This document shows positions 56,023 to 64,000 of a stretch of 64,000 nt of DNA, in pieces. This DNA comes from Streptomyces broussonetiae. Lineage in GTDB: Bacteria > Actinomycetota > Actinomycetes > Streptomycetales > Streptomycetaceae. The number at the start of each line of letters is the position of its first letter. Position 1 is the first letter of the stretch. The stretch lies in NCBI RefSeq assembly GCF_009796285.1, contig NZ_CP047020.1, positions 3,224,001-3,288,000 of the forward strand. The letters are read 5' to 3'. A program made the position numbers and the translations under genes. Under the pieces are notes generated by a model. The model did no database searches, was not told the origin of the DNA, and saw nothing but the letters and a program-made list of their open reading frames with translations.

Positions 56023-56211
56023 GTGGCCGGCGATCCCGTACCGCACCTGCCGCCCCTGCTCGAAGCGGTCCTCGGGGTGGGCTCCGCGCCGGAGAACGCG
56101 ACGGCAACCCTGGGGGACGGACGGGCGGCGGTACGGCAGACGGCGCACGACGACGGCGCGGCCGGGGCGGACGGGGAGGGCACGACGGTGACGTGGCAGG
56201 CACCGTTGTGA
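56023..56211 (+). pseudogene. End-to-end remnant of a GAF sensor histidine kinase
   Basis: A 62-codon frame from GTG 56023. Its first 22 residues (VPHLPPLLEAVLGVGS) match the start of DevS-type GAF histidine kinases in Streptomyces, and its last 12 (GEGTTVTWQAPL) match their very C-terminus; the 400-500 residues between (GAF, dimerisation and ATPase domains) are absent. An internal in-frame or near in-frame deletion explains this best. It starts 26 bases after mbl. Confidence 0.55.
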
Positions 56212-56264
56212 GGCTCGGCCAGGGGCACGGCGTCACCCTGCTGCCGCGCGCCGGGCCCTGGTGG

Positions 56265-56369
56265 TCAGTACGGCAGGATCCGCCCCGACGGGGTCCTGCG
56301 GTCGATCTCCTGCTCGCGGCGCGGGGCGGCGGGACGCCGGCTGACACGTACTCGGATCCGACGGTCCAT
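56265..56369 (-). CDS. Small basic 34-residue protein (possible)
   Basis: A short frame, MDRRIRVRVSRRP to GRILPY, preceded by the strong site GAGGAGGG 6 bases before ATG 56369. Very rich in Arg (11 of 34). No homology recognised. The ribosome site is the only positive evidence; it may be spurious. The rest of 56212-56486 shows no other gene. Confidence 0.35.
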   Translation of the reverse strand: MDRRIRVRVSRRPAAPRREQEIDRRTPSGRILPY

Positions 56370-56486
56370 GACGCCCTCCTCTGGTCCGTACGACGGTGTC
56401 CGTACGACCCGGCAAGCCTGCCGGTAGGGGGTGCGTGCCCATGACACGCGTGCTTCAAGCATGATCCGGCCAACTCGTCGGAGGGT

Positions 56487-56891
56487 TCAGAGCAGAGACA
56501 GCCGCCGGGTCAGCCGTGAGACATCGGTTCTCGGGCCGTGCACGATCACGCCGAGGTACTCCAGGTCCCCGGCCGGTGCGGCCTTCAGATCGGTGAGGTA
56601 GTCCTCGTAGTCGCGTGCCCTGCGGGCCGTCTCGGTGAGGGACACCAGCTGAACGCCGTCGGTCGTGCGGGCCCGCTCCAGCAGCAGGTTCAGTTCCTCG
56701 GCGGAGGCGGTCAGCACGGGGATCGGGTGGGTGTTCAGGCCCGGGTGGACGCCGCCGGAGGCGTCCTCGCCGTCGCGGCCGATCGCTTCGCCGATCCTGC
56801 CGCCGAGCGAGAGCGCGAGCACGGCGGAGGTGTTCGCCGCGTGCGCCATCGGCAGATCCTCCCGCAGAACCAGCGCAACCTTCGTTTGCAT
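56487..56891 (-). CDS. DUF2000 family protein
   Basis: A 134-residue soluble protein. KVALVLREDLPMAHAANTSA and IPVLTASAEELNLLLERART fit DUF2000, whose members have a peptidyl-tRNA-hydrolase-2-like fold; the enzymatic role is unknown. ATG 56891 is the start. It is divergent from an Lrp/AsnC regulator across 109 bases, so regulator and target are a likely pair. Confidence 0.88.
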   Translation of the reverse strand: MQTKVALVLREDLPMAHAANTSAVLALSLGGRIGEAIGRDGEDASGGVHPGLNTHPIPVLTASAEELNLLLERARTTDGVQLVSLTETARRARDYEDYLTDLKAAPAGDLEYLGVIVHGPRTDVSRLTRRLSLL

Positions 56892-56980
56892 GGCATCTCA
56901 CCTCAGCACCGATCGCATGTCCGTCACTTCGCACGGAGAGTAGCCGTATCAACGGCAACAGGGCTTATTGGCCGAACACT

Positions 56981-56993
56981 TGAAAAACCTTCA
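56981..56993. promoter_or_regulatory. Possible Lrp-type half-site pair
   Basis: TGAA (56981-56984) and TTCA (56990-56993) form a small inverted repeat 8 bases before ATG 57001, in an AT-rich patch between DUF2000 and the Lrp gene. It could be an autoregulatory site; arms are only 4 bases. Confidence 0.3.
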
Positions 56994-57000
56994 TGCCACA

Positions 57001-57534
57001 ATGAACGGCATGGACGAACTTGATTCGGCGATCATCCGTCATCTCCAGCTGAACGCACGGCAGTCCAACCGGGAACTCGCCCGTCAGATCGGGGTGGCTC
57101 CCTCCACATCGCTGGAACGAGTGCGGTCCCTCGAGGAACGCGGAGTGATCACCGGCTACCAAGCGGAGCTGAGCCTCGCCGCCCTGAACCGGAACTACCA
57201 GGCGTTCGTCGCCGCTCAGGTCAGGCCGCTGAGCCGGACGGTGATCACGTCCTTCCAGGAGGCGGTCTCCCAGCTCCCGGAGGTCGTCGGCGTCTTCGTG
57301 GTCGCCGGGGGCGACGACTTCCTCATCCATGTGGCCGTGCAGAACAACGAGGCCCTGCACGCGTTCCTGATGGACCGGCTCAGCCAGCGCCGCGAGGTCG
57401 TCGGATTCCGCACCATCGTGATCTTCCAGCACGCGCCCACGCCCTTGCTGTCCCCGCTGCCGCAGGCGCACGCCCCGCACCCCGCGAATGCCTCGCCCCG
57501 GCGCGGACCCAAGCGGGCCCGCGGCGCCTGGTGA
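57001..57534 (+). CDS. Lrp/AsnC family regulator
   Basis: A 177-residue feast/famine regulator. The HTH is DELDSAIIRHLQLNARQSNR, ELARQIGVAPSTSLERVRSL, and the C-terminal RAM domain includes VVGVFVVAGGDDFLIHVAV. The last 25 residues are Pro/Arg-rich and extra. ATG 57001 or 57010 can serve as start; no ribosome site is obvious. It could govern DUF2000 or the broken amino-acid genes that follow on the opposite strand. Confidence 0.92.
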   Translation: MNGMDELDSAIIRHLQLNARQSNRELARQIGVAPSTSLERVRSLEERGVITGYQAELSLAALNRNYQAFVAAQVRPLSRTVITSFQEAVSQLPEVVGVFVVAGGDDFLIHVAVQNNEALHAFLMDRLSQRREVVGFRTIVIFQHAPTPLLSPLPQAHAPHPANASPRRGPKRARGAW

Positions 57535-57553
57535 GCCCAGGCGGAGCCGGGCC

Positions 57554-58686
57554 TCAGCGGGCGGCCACCAGCCGCCGCACCGCCTCCTTCACCACCTGCC
57601 GGTCCTTGCAGAAGCTGAACCGGACGAGCCTGCCCGGAACCTCGTCGCCCTGGTAGAAGGCGCTGGTCGGCACGGCCACCACCCCGGCCCGCAACGGCAG
57701 TTCCCGGCAGAAGCGCTCGCCGTCCGGATGGCCCCAGGCACGTACGTCGGCCTGGACGAAGTAGCCGCCCTCGCCGGGGAAGGCGGTGAGCCCCGCCCGG
57801 CACAGGCCCTCGCGCAAGAGGTCCCGGTTGGTCTGCAGATCGTCGCGCAGCCCCGCCACCCACGCCGTCTTCGAGGCGAGCATCGCGGCCACGGCCGCCT
57901 GGAACGGCGTACCGGTGGCGTACGTCAGGTACTGCTTGGCCGTGGCCACGGCCGCCACCAGGTGCGCGGGGCCGCAGGCCCAGCCGATCTTCCATGCTGC
58001 GCTCGCGCAGGGCAGGGATCTCGGCCGCCGACACATGACGCCGGCCGTCGTAGACGAAGGGCGCGTACACCTCGTCGGAGATGAGGGTGACGTTCCACTT
58101 CTCGCAGAGGGCGGCCAGTTCCGCCAGCTCGGACCGGGTCAGGGTGCGTCCGGTGGGGTTGGCCGGGGAGTTGACGACCACGGCCCTGGTACGGGGGCCG
58201 AACGCGGCCGCCAGTTCCTCGGGGTCCCAGCGCCAGTCGGGGGCGCCGAGGCCCACGAAGCGCGGGACGCCGCCGGCCAGTGCGAGTGCGGCGAGGAAGT
58301 TCTCGTAGAACGGCTCCAGGAGCACCACCTCGTCGCCGGGGTCGACGGTGGCCAGCATGGCGATGCTCAGTGCCTCGGAGGCTCCGGTGGTGATGGTCGG
58401 TTCGGTCAGTGGATCGGGGCGGCCCGGCAGAGAGGCGGCGATCTGCTCGCGCAGTGCGAGGTTGCCGCTGGTGTCCTCGTACTGGTTGTCGCCGTCGAGG
58501 AGTTGTCCGGCGGCGGCGGTCAGGGCGGCGTGCGGCGGCCGGGGGGGTGCCGGGCCCCCCGGCGAGGTCCAGGGCGCCCAGTTCCGCGCCCAGGTGGAGG
58601 AGTTGCGCGAGGGCGCCGGCCGGCAGGGCGCCGACGCGTGCGGCGCCGTGCGGCAGGGTGCGCCGGGCCGCGGTCACGGTGGTCAT
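57554..58686 (-). pseudogene. Broken class I aminotransferase, PLP lysine deleted
   Basis: Pieces of one fold-type I aminotransferase lie in three segments. The N-terminus (from ATG 58686, ALAQLLHLGAELGALDLAGG) shifts frame near the G7 run at 58541-58547. The middle follows: DGDNQYEDTSGNLALREQIA, VVLLEPFYENFLAALALAGG and SPANPTGRTL, up to EIPALRERS. It then changes frame near 57992-57998 to AWKIGWACGPAHL and continues to LVRFSFCKDRQ. Between RERS and WKIGW the usual SFSKTF segment, about 14 codons with the Schiff-base lysine, is gone, so no active enzyme can be made. ATG 58686 overlaps the leuD remnant stop. Confidence 0.85.
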
Positions 58687-59033
58687 GTCGTCTCCTGAGC
58701 GGTGTGGGCGCGCGGGACGGCGGCGTGGCCCTTGCGGAGCGAGGGCAGCCAGTACGGCCGTGACGTCTCGTAGGCCGCGATGGACTCGGCCTCGCGCAGG
58801 GTCACGGCGATGTCGTCATAGCCGTTGAGCAGCAGCCAGAGGGTGCGCTCGTCCAGGTCGAACTCCCAGACGGCGCCGCCCGCACCGACCGTGCCGACGG
58901 CGACGTCGACGGTGACCTCGAAGGACGGATCGCGCTCCGCGGCCACCATGAGCGTGTCCATCGCGGACTCGGGCAGGGCGACGGCCAGCAGGCGGTTCTT
59001 CAGGGCGTTGCGCCGGAAGATGTCGCGGAGGCC
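58683..59033 (-). pseudogene. C-terminal fragment of leuD (isopropylmalate dehydratase small subunit)
   Basis: From about 59033 the frame reads LRDIFRRNALKNRLLAVALP, FEVTVDVAVGTVGAG, and ends LREAESIAAYETSRPYWLPSL: the second half of LeuD. The N-terminal half with the swivel-domain loop is absent. At the junction the 3' end of the APC permease gene runs into this sequence in another frame. No leuC is present in the window. Probably a relic of a second, specialised LeuCD pair linked to the aminotransferase. Confidence 0.8.
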
Positions 59034-59989
59034 ACGTCGGCCGCGGCCGGCTCCCCCGCCTGAGCCGGCGGACGACCGGCACGGGTCACGGGCCCGTGCC
59101 GGCGCCGCCAGTACGCCGCCGCGCATCCCCCGACCGCGAGGGGCAGCACGAGCAGCCATCCGCTGAACGCCAGCACCACCAGCGTGAAGACGACGGCGAC
59201 CCACGCGGCGTACCACAGCGGCGTGCGACGCGGCAGCAGCCGTAGCGAGGCGCCCATACCGGCCACGGTGACCGCCGCCAGGAACGCCGAGGTGACGCGC
59301 ATCAGCGGATCGAGCGGCACGCTCAGCAGGGCCGCGACCAGCGTCAGGGCACCGGTGAGCACCGCCTGCACGGTGAGACTGCGACGCGGCACCTGCCCCG
59401 CTCCCCCGCCCTTGGCCAGCCAGCCGGGCAGCGCGCCGTCCCGTCCCAGCGCCGCGCCCAGCCGGGCGGCACCCGCGATGAAGGTGTTGACCGCCCCGAG
59501 GCTCAGGCAGATGGCCGCCGCCGCGGTCAGCCAGCGCGCGCCCGGCCCGACACCCTGCTCCAGCAGCAGCATCAGCGGGACGTCGGAGCGGCCCGCCCGC
59601 GCCCCGAGGACACCGATGGTGACGGTGGACAGGCCCAGGTAGAGCACGCCGACGATGGCCAGGGTGATCACGGTGGCCCGGGGCAGATGCCGCCGGGGGC
59701 TCGCGAACTCGGCGGACAGATGGCTGGCCGCCTCCCAGCCGCTGAAGGCGTAGAACAGCACCAGGGCGGCCGAGCCGACGGAGAGCCATCCGCCGGGCAT
59801 GAAGGGCGTGAAGTGACCGGCCGTCACATGGGGCGCGGCGAAGACGGTCGCACAGGCGAGCAGCAGCACCAGCAGGCCGACGAGCAGCAGTTGCATCCGC
59901 CCGGACACCTGGAGCCCGGCGTAGTTGGCGAGGACCGCCGCCGCCAGGATGGCCGCGGCCGCCGCGTACCCCGCGCCGTGCGACAGTCC
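59000..59989 (-). pseudogene. APC amino-acid permease, 3' part (split by IS630)
   Basis: The C-terminal two thirds of an APC-superfamily permease: after the insertion site it continues GLSHGAGYAAAAAILAAAVL and has about eight hydrophobic segments (RMQLLLVGLLVLLLACATVF, AALVLFYAFSGWEAASHLSA). FYAFSGWEA is the conserved APC helix-6 region. The last residues (VASATSSGATP) are read from leuD sequence in a foreign frame, so the natural C-terminus was also lost by deletion. Confidence 0.88.
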
Positions 59990-59991
59990 TA
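59990..59991. repeat. TA target duplication, left
   Basis: IS630 elements insert at TA and duplicate it. This TA and the one at 61408-61409 flank the element. Removing the element with one TA gives the site GTCCTAGGAC and rejoins the permease frame as AEVLGLSHG. Confidence 0.9.
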
Positions 59992-60023
59992 GTGTGATGC
60001 GCCAGAAATCCTGAGGGTTAGTT
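59992..60023 (+). repeat. IS630 left inverted repeat
   Basis: Thirty-two bases identical to the complement of 61376-61407. Confidence 0.95.
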
Positions 60024-60037
60024 ACTACCCTGTTGGC

Positions 60038-61381
60038 ATGTCGCATTCGGGGCCTTCTGCTGTGGCGATCACCTTGTCCGAAGCCGAGCGTGCCGAGTTG
60101 GTGCGCCGGACGAACATGCCGCACCGGCGCTCGGCTGAGAAGGCCCGCATCATCCTGGCGTGTGCTGACGGCATGTCAAACGCGCGTGTCGCACGGCTCG
60201 TCGGTGTCCAGGCCAAGACGGTCGGCAAGTGGCGTCGGGCATTCGCCGCAGAGCGGATGGCCGGGCTTGAGGACGCCGGCTGGATCGGCCGGCCGAAGGC
60301 CGACCTCATCCTCGACGATGCTGAGCGCAGACAGCTGCAGCAGTGGGCGCGGCAGGCCAAGACCGCCCAGTTCCTCGCGTTACGGGCCAAGATCGTGCTG
60401 CGCTGCGCGGAGGGCGGGACGAACCAGCAGGCCGCGGCCGACCTCGGTATCGACAGGTCGACCGTGGACCGCTGGCGGGCCCGGTTCATCGCAAAACGCC
60501 TCGATGGTCTGCATGACGAGCCGCGCTCGGGCCGGCCGCCTTCGATCCTCCTCGACCAGGTCGAGGAGGTCGTCGTGGCCACCCTGGAGTCGCTCCCGGG
60601 CCAGGACACGCACTGGTCACGGGCCTCGATGGCCCAGCGCACCGGCCTGTCGAAGTCGACGATCGGGCGAATCTGGAAGCGGTTCGATCTCAAGCCCCAC
60701 CTGCAGGACTCCTTCAAGCTGTCCACCGATCCGCAGTTCGTCGCCAAGGTCGTCGACGTTGTCGGCCTGTACCACCACCCGCCAGAGAAGGCGGTCGTGC
60801 TCTGCGTGGACGAGAAGTCCCAGATCCAGGCGCTGGACCGGTCCCAGCCGGTGCTGCCGATGATGCCGGGCATGCCCGAACGGCGTACCCACGACTATCT
60901 GCGGCACGGCATCACCAGCCTGTTCGCCGCCTTCAACATCGCCGACGGCACCGTCATATCGGCACTGCACCGCCGCCACCGGGCGATCGAGTTCAAGAAG
61001 TTCCTGACCCGGATCGACAAGGCGGTGCCCGCCGGGCTCGACGTGCACCTCGTCTGTGACAACTACGCCACCCACAACACCGCCGAGATCAGGACGTGGC
61101 TCGGCAAACACCCCCGCTTCCACGTCCACTTCACCCCCACCGGATCCTCCTGGATGAACCAGGTGGAACGGTGGTTCGGCCTGCTCACCGACAAACTCAT
61201 CCGCCGCGGCGTCCACACCTCCGTGAAGGCACTGGAGGACGACATCACCGCATGGATCAACACCTGGAACGAGAACCCGCGACCCTTCACCTGGACCAAG
61301 ACCGCCGACGAGATCCTCAAATCCCTCGCCGACTACCTCGCCAAGGTCGGAACCACCGGCCAGAAAACAGAGCAGAACTAA
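60038..61381 (+). CDS. IS630 family transposase
   Basis: A 447-residue DDE transposase. Two HTH units occupy residues 25-165 ([20 protein letters not shown] and [20 protein letters not shown]). The catalytic acids are Asp in [16 protein letters not shown], Asp in [11 protein letters not shown] and Glu in [10 protein letters not shown]. Length is usual for long IS630 members of actinobacteria. ATG 60038 is used. The stop TAA at 61379-61381 lies inside the right inverted repeat. No frameshift is visible. Confidence 0.96.
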   Translation: MSHSGPSAVAITLSEAERAELVRRTNMPHRRSAEKARIILACADGMSNARVARLVGVQAKTVGKWRRAFAAERMAGLEDAGWIGRPKADLILDDAERRQLQQWARQAKTAQFLALRAKIVLRCAEGGTNQQAAADLGIDRSTVDRWRARFIAKRLDGLHDEPRSGRPPSILLDQVEEVVVATLESLPGQDTHWSRASMAQRTGLSKSTIGRIWKRFDLKPHLQDSFKLSTDPQFVAKVVDVVGLYHHPPEKAVVLCVDEKSQIQALDRSQPVLPMMPGMPERRTHDYLRHGITSLFAAFNIADGTVISALHRRHRAIEFKKFLTRIDKAVPAGLDVHLVCDNYATHNTAEIRTWLGKHPRFHVHFTPTGSSWMNQVERWFGLLTDKLIRRGVHTSVKALEDDITAWINTWNENPRPFTWTKTADEILKSLADYLAKVGTTGQKTEQN

Positions 61382-61407
61382 CCCTCAGGATTTCTGGCGC
61401 ATCACAC
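61376..61407 (+). repeat. IS630 right inverted repeat
   Basis: Thirty-two bases, complement of the left end; followed by the second TA at 61408-61409. Confidence 0.95.
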
Positions 61408-61409
61408 TA

Positions 61410-61746
61410 GGACCTCGGCCACATAGTTTCCGCCGGCCATGGCACCGGCCAGGACGCCGGCCGGTACCGCCGCGTAGAACAGCCAGCCGACGCAGGCCGC
61501 CGGCCGCGGGCCGAACGCCCGGGCGACGAAGCTCGCCACGCCGCCGCCGTCGGGGTGCCGCGCGCCCAGCGCGGCGAAGGTGATCGCCACCGGGATGCTG
61601 AGCACCAGCAGGGCGGCCCACGAGACCAGTGAGGCGGGACCCGCCGTGGCGGCCGCCAGCGCGGGCAACGCGAGCACACCGGGCCCCAGGACGGCACCTA
61701 TGTAAAGGGCAGTCCCCTGCCCCAGTCCCAAGCGGCCCCCGTGCAT
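61410..61746 (-). pseudogene. APC amino-acid permease, 5' part (split by IS630)
   Basis: The first 112 codons of the permease from ATG 61746: GRLGLGQGTALYIGAVLGPG (APC helix 1), SWAALLVLSIPVAITFAALG, RHPDGGGVASFVARAFG and FYAAVPAGVLAGAMAGGNYV, ending AEVL at the IS insertion. Read through without the IS the protein would be about 440 residues. With the IS present, translation stops just inside the element. Confidence 0.9.
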
Positions 61747-62232
61747 GAACGTTCCCCTTCCGCGCTTCGCTCGTTCGGAGTCCAGGCAGCACCGCCGATA
61801 TGAACGGCGGTCGGCGTACGAACGTTCGGCACGTTCCCGGACTGGGCGGCTCCGTGCGCACGGAATTCGGCGCTCCGGCTCTTTGGCCGGTCATGTGACC
61901 GTCCGCTTCCCTGCCCACCCCGCCTTCCCGAAAGGGGCGAACTCGCGGCAAACGGCACCTTCCGCCGCAGCGGGAAGGCTGGAATGGATGTTTTCCCTGA
62001 TGTGGGCGAGGAAAGGATCCTGCGGACCGCATATGCAGTGAAGCCGCAATCGAGAACGTCGTACGGGGGGCACGACTCGATTTCTCATGCGCCAGAGCCA
62101 TTCCTTACGCCTGCCGACCGAGTCGGGGTACGACCGTGTACGCCGTACCTCCCGTCGACCACGGCGTTTTCAGCGCGCCCGCGTGCCCGGGCGCCTCTCT
62201 CATCGCATCGCCCCGCGCGGAAGGACATTGTC
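61747..62232. other. Gene-free region with palindromes between permease and PurC-like gene
   Basis: 486 bases without a convincing gene. It holds the hairpin ACCGCCG (61791-61797) / CGGCGGT (61805-61811), the palindrome CGAACGTTCG (61819-61828) and a less GC-rich stretch around 61980-62090. It should contain the promoters of the permease (leftward) and of the PurC-like operon (rightward); the palindromes are candidate operators. No consensus -35/-10 pair was identified with confidence. Confidence 0.5.
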
Positions 62233-62931
62233 ATGGCCGAAAACAACCGGCGTCCCGACATCGAGGGTCGCAGCAAGCGACTGTGGATCAACGGCGACGG
62301 CACCTGCGACGTGGAACTCATTCCGAGTCTGCGCAGTTACACCTACGACCGCGACGAGATGATTCCGGAAACCGCACGGCTCCGGCTCGACTTCTACGAA
62401 CGGGCCGCCGCCCGACTGGCCGACAAGGGCGTACGGACGGTCTTCCTGGAACGGCTCGGCGCCATATCGTACCGGGCCTCCTACATACCCGCCCCGCCCT
62501 TCGAAGTGATCGTGAAGAACATAGCCACCGGCTCCACGACCCGGAAATATCCGGGCCTCTTCGAGGAAGGGCACCGATTCGACCCGCCCGTGGTGAAGTT
62601 CGACTACCGGACCGACCCCGAGGACCAGCCGATCGGCGAGGACTATCTGCGGCAGATGGGGGTCGACGTCGAGGCGTTTCGCGAGACGGCCCTGGAATGC
62701 AACGCCTCGCTGCGCTCCTGGCTGAGCCCGCTCGACCTGTGGGACTTCTGTCTGGTGATCGGGACCGACGACGCGGGCCGTCCGGTCATCAACTCCGAGA
62801 TCTCGCCGGACTGTATGCGGCTGCGGGACGACTCCGGCAACCCGCTGGACAAGGACCTGTTCCGGCAGGGAGCCGACCCGGCGACGATCATCTCGGTCTG
62901 GACCGGCCTCGTCGAGCGGATCAAGGCATGA
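62233..62931 (+). CDS. PurC-like (SAICAR synthetase family) ligase
   Basis: A 232-residue protein of the SAICAR synthetase fold, which normally joins aspartate to CAIR with ATP in purine synthesis. Family features are RSKRLWINGDGTCDVELIPS, the lobe joint PPFEVIVKNIATGSTTRKYP, VKFDYRTDPEDQPIGEDYL and INSEISPDCMRL (Glu/Asp metal site). The sequence departs from housekeeping PurC (for example GKTK is GRSKR), and its company with an SDR points to a dedicated pathway rather than purine synthesis. ATG 62233 follows GGAAGGA; an open frame upstream to 61984 lacks a ribosome site. Confidence 0.8.
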   Translation: MAENNRRPDIEGRSKRLWINGDGTCDVELIPSLRSYTYDRDEMIPETARLRLDFYERAAARLADKGVRTVFLERLGAISYRASYIPAPPFEVIVKNIATGSTTRKYPGLFEEGHRFDPPVVKFDYRTDPEDQPIGEDYLRQMGVDVEAFRETALECNASLRSWLSPLDLWDFCLVIGTDDAGRPVINSEISPDCMRLRDDSGNPLDKDLFRQGADPATIISVWTGLVERIKA

Positions 62932-63635
62932 CGGTGACCGGCGACGGGCGCACCGTACTGGTCACGGGCGCGAACCGGGGCACCGGGCGCGCGGTCGCCG
63001 AGGAACTGCACGCGGCCGGCTGGCGGGTGTGGAACCTCGGCCGGACCCCGGCCGAGCTGCCCTGGATCGAGAACGTCCACTGCGATCTGCGCCACCCCGC
63101 GGACGTGGGGCCGGCCGTGCAGCGGGTGACCGAGCTGGCCGGCGGCCTGGACGCCGTGGTGGCCAACGGCGTGGAACGTGCCCTGGGCGAACTGGCCACA
63201 CTGCCGCTTCAGAGCTGGCGGGAGGCCGTGGACGTCAACCTCACCTCGGTGATCGCGCTGGTCCAGGCCGCCCTGCCCGCGCTGCGCGCCCGCGGCGGCC
63301 GGATCGTGCTGATGGGCAGTCACGCCGGGACGCGGTTCTTCGAGGGCGGGGCCGCCTACTGCGCGACCAAGGCCGCGCTCAAGGCGATCGCCGAGGTGCT
63401 GCTGCTGGAGGAGCGGCCGAGCGGCGTGTGCACCACGCTCATCAGCCCGGGCGCCATCGCGAACCTGCCCGATGACACCTCACCGCTGAAGATGACCACC
63501 TCCTCGGTGGCCAAGGCGGTGCTGTGGGTGCTGCAGGCCCCCGCCGACACCGTGGTCGGCGAGGTGGAACTGCGTCCGGCCCGGCTGCCCGACCAGGTCC
63601 CGGTGACCGGCCTGGACCGGTTGCAGGCCGTATGA
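62928..63635 (+). CDS. Short-chain dehydrogenase/reductase
   Basis: A 235-residue SDR with cofactor loop VTGANRGTGRAVAEEL, catalytic region VLMGSHAGTRFFEGG and YCATKAALKAIAE, and the proline-glycine motif ISPGAIANL. The usual NNAG is ANGVE, a small deviation. ATG 62928 overlaps the PurC-like stop (ATGA), so the two are translated together and probably act in one pathway. Confidence 0.88.
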   Translation: MTVTGDGRTVLVTGANRGTGRAVAEELHAAGWRVWNLGRTPAELPWIENVHCDLRHPADVGPAVQRVTELAGGLDAVVANGVERALGELATLPLQSWREAVDVNLTSVIALVQAALPALRARGGRIVLMGSHAGTRFFEGGAAYCATKAALKAIAEVLLLEERPSGVCTTLISPGAIANLPDDTSPLKMTTSSVAKAVLWVLQAPADTVVGEVELRPARLPDQVPVTGLDRLQAV

Positions 63636-63652
63636 CGGCGGAGGAGGAGCCC

Positions 63653-64000
63653 ATGAGCGAGTCCGGCAACGAGCCCTGTCCGTCGGTCGACTGGGACGCC
63701 GGCATCGGCATCCTGACCCTGCGGGCCGACGCCGCAGGCGCGCACGCGCAGCGCGCCACGGTCACCTTCCACTCCCGGGTCTGGATCTCCCTCGACGACC
63801 ACGCGCGTCCGATCACGGTCGACCTGCTGGACGTCCCCGACGTCGTGGCCCGGGCGGTGCCGCGGGCCCGGCGCGGCCACGACGACGAACCGGTCAAGCG
63901 GGGCGGCATCGAGTGGCTGCTCGACCCGGACAGCGACTGGGTGTGGATCCCCCTGGGCGCCGGCCCGGACCGCACCCGGCTGGTCCGCGAGGGCCGGGTG
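63653..64000 (+). CDS. Unknown protein (3' end outside window)
   Basis: The first 116 residues of a protein running off the window. MSESGNEPCPSVDWDAGIGI, FHSRVWISLDDHARPITVDL and WLLDPDSDWVWIPLG look like a small beta-rich fold; no family is recognised. ATG 63653 is preferred because GAGGAGGAG (63641-63649) precedes it; ATG 63632, which overlaps the SDR stop, is also in frame. Probably the third gene of the PurC-like operon. Confidence 0.7.
   Translation, partial: MSESGNEPCPSVDWDAGIGILTLRADAAGAHAQRATVTFHSRVWISLDDHARPITVDLLDVPDVVARAVPRARRGHDDEPVKRGGIEWLLDPDSDWVWIPLGAGPDRTRLVREGRV

Larger units (their letters stand above)
59992..61407 (+). mobile_element. Complete IS630-family insertion sequence (1416 bp)
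   Basis: The element is bounded by perfect 32-base inverted repeats (59992-60023 and 61376-61407, beginning GTGTGATGCGCCAGAAATCC) and by a TA duplication. It carries one transposase gene that spans nearly all of it. Both ends and the gene look intact, so it may be a recent and active insertion in the APC permease gene. Confidence 0.95.

Noticed and set aside
61984..62232. An N-terminal extension of the PurC-like protein
   Set aside because: No ribosome site at 61984 and no family similarity; GGAAGGA before ATG 62233 fixes the start.

Overview
The window is high-GC actinobacterial chromosome, almost certainly Streptomyces. Indicators are strong GC bias at third codon positions, frequent GTG and TTG starts, 4-base ATGA or GTGA overlaps between genes, and families typical of the genus: FasR, a fabD-fabH-acpP-fabF block, DUF3145, an SCO2400-type protein, MAB_1171c, DUF397, SAV_2336-type proteins and Mbl. 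The gene order follows the S. coelicolor chromosome as I remember it (fab genes near SCO2387-2390, ohr near SCO2396, matB SCO2444, mbl SCO2451), apparently with blocks missing. No rRNA, tRNA or CRISPR array was seen.

Layout. (1) 1-4.9 kb: the end of the PucR-type activator fasR and the type II fatty-acid synthase operon, closed by a 40-bp perfect palindrome that also serves the convergent DUF3145 gene. (2) 5.7-17.1 kb: a GDSL/SGNH lipoprotein, a mutarotase, a Pro/Gln/Tyr-rich membrane protein, a GH3 glycosidase facing a TetR regulator, an EI24 protein, MarR facing an NADPH oxidoreductase, Ohr peroxidase, a serine hydrolase and an SCO2400-type zinc-ribbon protein. (3) 17.3-25.8 kb: a seven-gene sugar operon holding an acid-sugar dehydratase, a zinc dehydrogenase, a protein of unknown function, a ChvE/MmsA/MmsB ABC transporter and a Tat-exported mutarotase. 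(4) 25.9-43 kb: a HisC-like aminotransferase with a long Pro/Ala tail, a His-rich exported peptide, a wrecked whiJ-like triad, DUF4360, Rrf2, an exported GH35 galactosidase, an ImmA/IrrE-like protease with MAB_1171c, IclR with SMP-30 lactonase, SDR with LysR, an ATP-grasp ligase, and matB with a fused carboxyltransferase.

(5) 43-56 kb is the most interesting stretch. After a 1220-residue exported subtilase come four tightly packed genes: Trypco1 (CU044_2847), a trypsin-VMAP-C protein, a MoxR-type AAA ATPase, and a 1570-residue protein that chains a SAV_2336 N-domain, a dead protein kinase, an AfsR/SARP-like HTH and BTAD, and a HAD domain without its nucleophile. The actin homologue mbl follows. 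The set matches the predicted NTP-dependent, protease-containing conflict or signalling systems of actinobacteria, but the multidomain partner is unusual.

(6) 56-61.7 kb is a decay zone: a histidine-kinase remnant reduced to its two ends, a broken aminotransferase that lost its PLP lysine, the C-terminal part of leuD, and an APC amino-acid permease split by an intact IS630 element whose removal restores the reading frame exactly. (7) 62.2 kb to the end: a PurC-like ligase, an SDR and an unknown protein in overlapping order, possibly the edge of a specialised-metabolite cluster that continues outside the window.
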